Shown here: in pieces, positions 6,296-7,221 of the stretch
Layout of the letters: each line of letters starts with the position of its first letter
Position numbering within the stretch: the first letter of the stretch is position 1
From: an uncultured Collinsella sp.
GTDB taxonomy: Bacteria; Actinomycetota; Coriobacteriia; Coriobacteriales; Coriobacteriaceae
NCBI GenBank assembly: GCA_900551305.1
Contig: URVK01000076.1
Location: 1 to 7,221 of the forward strand
Direction: 5' to 3'
DNA: 7,221 nt
Position numbers and translations under genes: made by a program
Notes under the pieces: generated by a model
What the model was told of the DNA's origin: nothing
Database searches by the model: none
What the model saw: the letters and a program-made list of their open reading frames with translations, nothing else

Positions 6296-7002
6296 CGGGC
6301 TTTTTGCTGCTTATGAGCATCTACTCTATTGCGGGTGTCACCGTGCCGATGGATACCAACGTGATCGGTCAGGTTGACGAGGGGTCTATTGCCGCCAAGG
6401 CGGGGATCGAGGGCGGCGACGCGATCCTTTCGGTTGACGGAGTATCGTGCTCTACCTGGATGGACGTTTACGATGCCATCGGCAAGACCGCCGGTAAGGA
6501 CGATATCGCCATTGAGTATGAGCGCGACGGCAAGCAGCATTCGACCTCGGTTGCGCTCAAAGAGGACGAGCGCCTAGGTGTGTATGCCTCTACGCAGGTG
6601 GTTCGTTTAGACCCCATCACGTCGGCTCGCCTTTCGTTCTCCTATGTCGTGCAGACAGCGGGGGGCGTGATGCGCCTGCTCCAGCCGCAGCATACGATGG
6701 AGATTCTCGATCAGTCTTCTTCGATCGTGGGCATTAGCGTTATGTCCTCACAGGCTGCTGCTGCCGGCCCTGCCACGTTCCTTTCGTTTGCCGCCCTCAT
6801 TTCGTTCTCGCTTGGCTTTATGAACCTGCTGCCCATCCCACCACTCGATGGCGGCAAGCTGGTCATCGAGATCATTCAAAAGATTGCTGGCCGCGAGCTT
6901 CCGCTCAAGGTCCAGACGATCGTGAGCTATGTGGGCATCGCGCTCTTTGCGCTGCTGTTTGTCTATATGCTTCGTTCCGACGTCCTTCGATTTATCCTGT
7001 AG
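6172..7002 (+). CDS. rseP: RseP-type site-2 protease, C-terminal part
   Basis: This is the rest of the same protease in a different frame. The reading is sensible from about 6139 (GAG CAT GCG ACT GCC GAG and onward), and ATG 6172 is only the first ATG. It encodes [16 protein letters not shown], the second membrane helix. Next is a single PDZ domain (about 6361-6570, with [20 protein letters not shown]) that would gate substrate access on the outer side. The last part has [13 protein letters not shown], whose Asp (codon 6847-6849) is the third zinc ligand, and a final membrane helix. Adding one base near 6136-6140 gives one continuous protein of 445 residues, with the LDGG Asp at about residue 395. 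No ribosome binding site precedes 6172, so this piece would not be made separately. Only one PDZ is present, while E. coli RseP has two. The role is probably regulated cleavage of a membrane-bound regulator, or signal-peptide clearance. Confidence 0.9.
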   Translation: MWELPCGEADFLAQERSHTYLGQGFLKRAFMLLAGILVNILTGFLLLMSIYSIAGVTVPMDTNVIGQVDEGSIAAKAGIEGGDAILSVDGVSCSTWMDVYDAIGKTAGKDDIAIEYERDGKQHSTSVALKEDERLGVYASTQVVRLDPITSARLSFSYVVQTAGGVMRLLQPQHTMEILDQSSSIVGISVMSSQAAAAGPATFLSFAALISFSLGFMNLLPIPPLDGGKLVIEIIQKIAGRELPLKVQTIVSYVGIALFALLFVYMLRSDVLRFIL

Positions 7003-7007
7003 GGGAG
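7001..7007 (+). promoter_or_regulatory. Ribosome binding site for the TTG start of ispG
   Basis: AGGGGAG overlaps the rseP TAG stop and lies 8 bases before TTG 7016. It supports that start over the TTG at 7011, which is in another frame. Confidence 0.75.
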
Positions 7008-7015
7008 TGTTTGGA

Positions 7016-7221
7016 TTGTCTTTATCCCATCCTTTGCCTCGCGAGTTGACGCGCCCCGTGCATGTGGGCGGTGTGCAGATCGGTGGCGGCGCGCCGGTGG
7101 TGGTCCAATCCATGACCTGCACCGATACCGCTGACGCCCAGGCAACGCTTGCGCAAGTGTGCACGTTGGCGCAGGCTGGCTGCGGTATCGTGCGTGTGGG
7201 CGTGCCCACCGTCGAGCGAAC
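7016..7221 (+). CDS. ispG: 4-hydroxy-3-methylbut-2-enyl diphosphate synthase (5' part, runs off window)
   Basis: IspG (GcpE) is the iron-sulfur enzyme that converts MEcPP to HMBPP, the next-to-last step of the MEP pathway. Only the first 68 residues are present. They match the family N-terminus: [20 protein letters not shown], then [16 protein letters not shown], then [14 protein letters not shown], the start of the TIM-barrel domain. The C-terminal iron-sulfur domain with its cysteines lies beyond the window. The start is TTG 7016, with AGGGGAG 8 bases upstream and 13 bases after the rseP stop. Together with dxr it brackets rseP, a common bacterial arrangement. Confidence 0.95.
   Translation, partial: MSLSHPLPRELTRPVHVGGVQIGGGAPVVVQSMTCTDTADAQATLAQVCTLAQAGCGIVRVGVPTVER

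Noticed and set aside
1..7221. A previously undescribed biological system spanning the window
   Set aside because: All genes belong to well-known core families in a classical order. Novelty is limited to the RseP insertion and the uppS hairpin.

Overview
This window is a housekeeping gene cluster. In order on the + strand it reads rpsB (3' part), tsf, pyrH, frr, uppS, cdsA, dxr, rseP and ispG (5' part). The base composition is GC-rich, four starts are GTG or TTG (pyrH, uppS, cdsA, ispG), isoprenoids are made by the MEP pathway (dxr, ispG), and the protein sequences look like those of the actinobacterial class Coriobacteriia. A gut Collinsella or close relative is my best guess from the look of the proteins. 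No database search supports that guess.

Layout: bases 1-1353 carry the translation pair rpsB-tsf (ribosomal protein S2 and elongation factor Ts), with the strongly biased codon use of highly expressed genes. A strong Rho-independent terminator follows at 1377-1411. An extended -10 promoter candidate at 1433-1441 and a near-perfect ribosome binding site then restart expression at pyrH. From 1472 to the end the genes are packed with gaps of about 1-25 bases or overlapping stops and starts, as expected for one polycistronic unit: pyrH (UMP kinase), frr (ribosome recycling), uppS (undecaprenyl diphosphate synthase), cdsA (CDP-diacylglycerol synthase), dxr (MEP pathway), rseP (site-2 protease) and ispG (MEP pathway).

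The genes link nucleotide supply and translation to envelope building. Dxr and IspG make isoprenoid precursors, UppS polymerises them into the lipid carrier for cell-wall synthesis, CdsA makes the phospholipid precursor, and RseP cleaves membrane proteins.

Two genes are broken by single-base frame changes as given. cdsA has one base too many near the C run at 3650-3654, and rseP lacks one base near 6136-6140. Both sit at short homopolymers in genes that are normally needed, so consensus errors are the simplest explanation, although real mutations cannot be excluded. The two most interesting non-standard features are a winged-helix-like insertion in the cytosolic loop of RseP (about 5930-6067) and a terminator-like hairpin with a T tract inside the first 22 codons of uppS (2772-2798). 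I see no mobile element, CRISPR array, tRNA or rRNA, and no evidence of a wholly new system.
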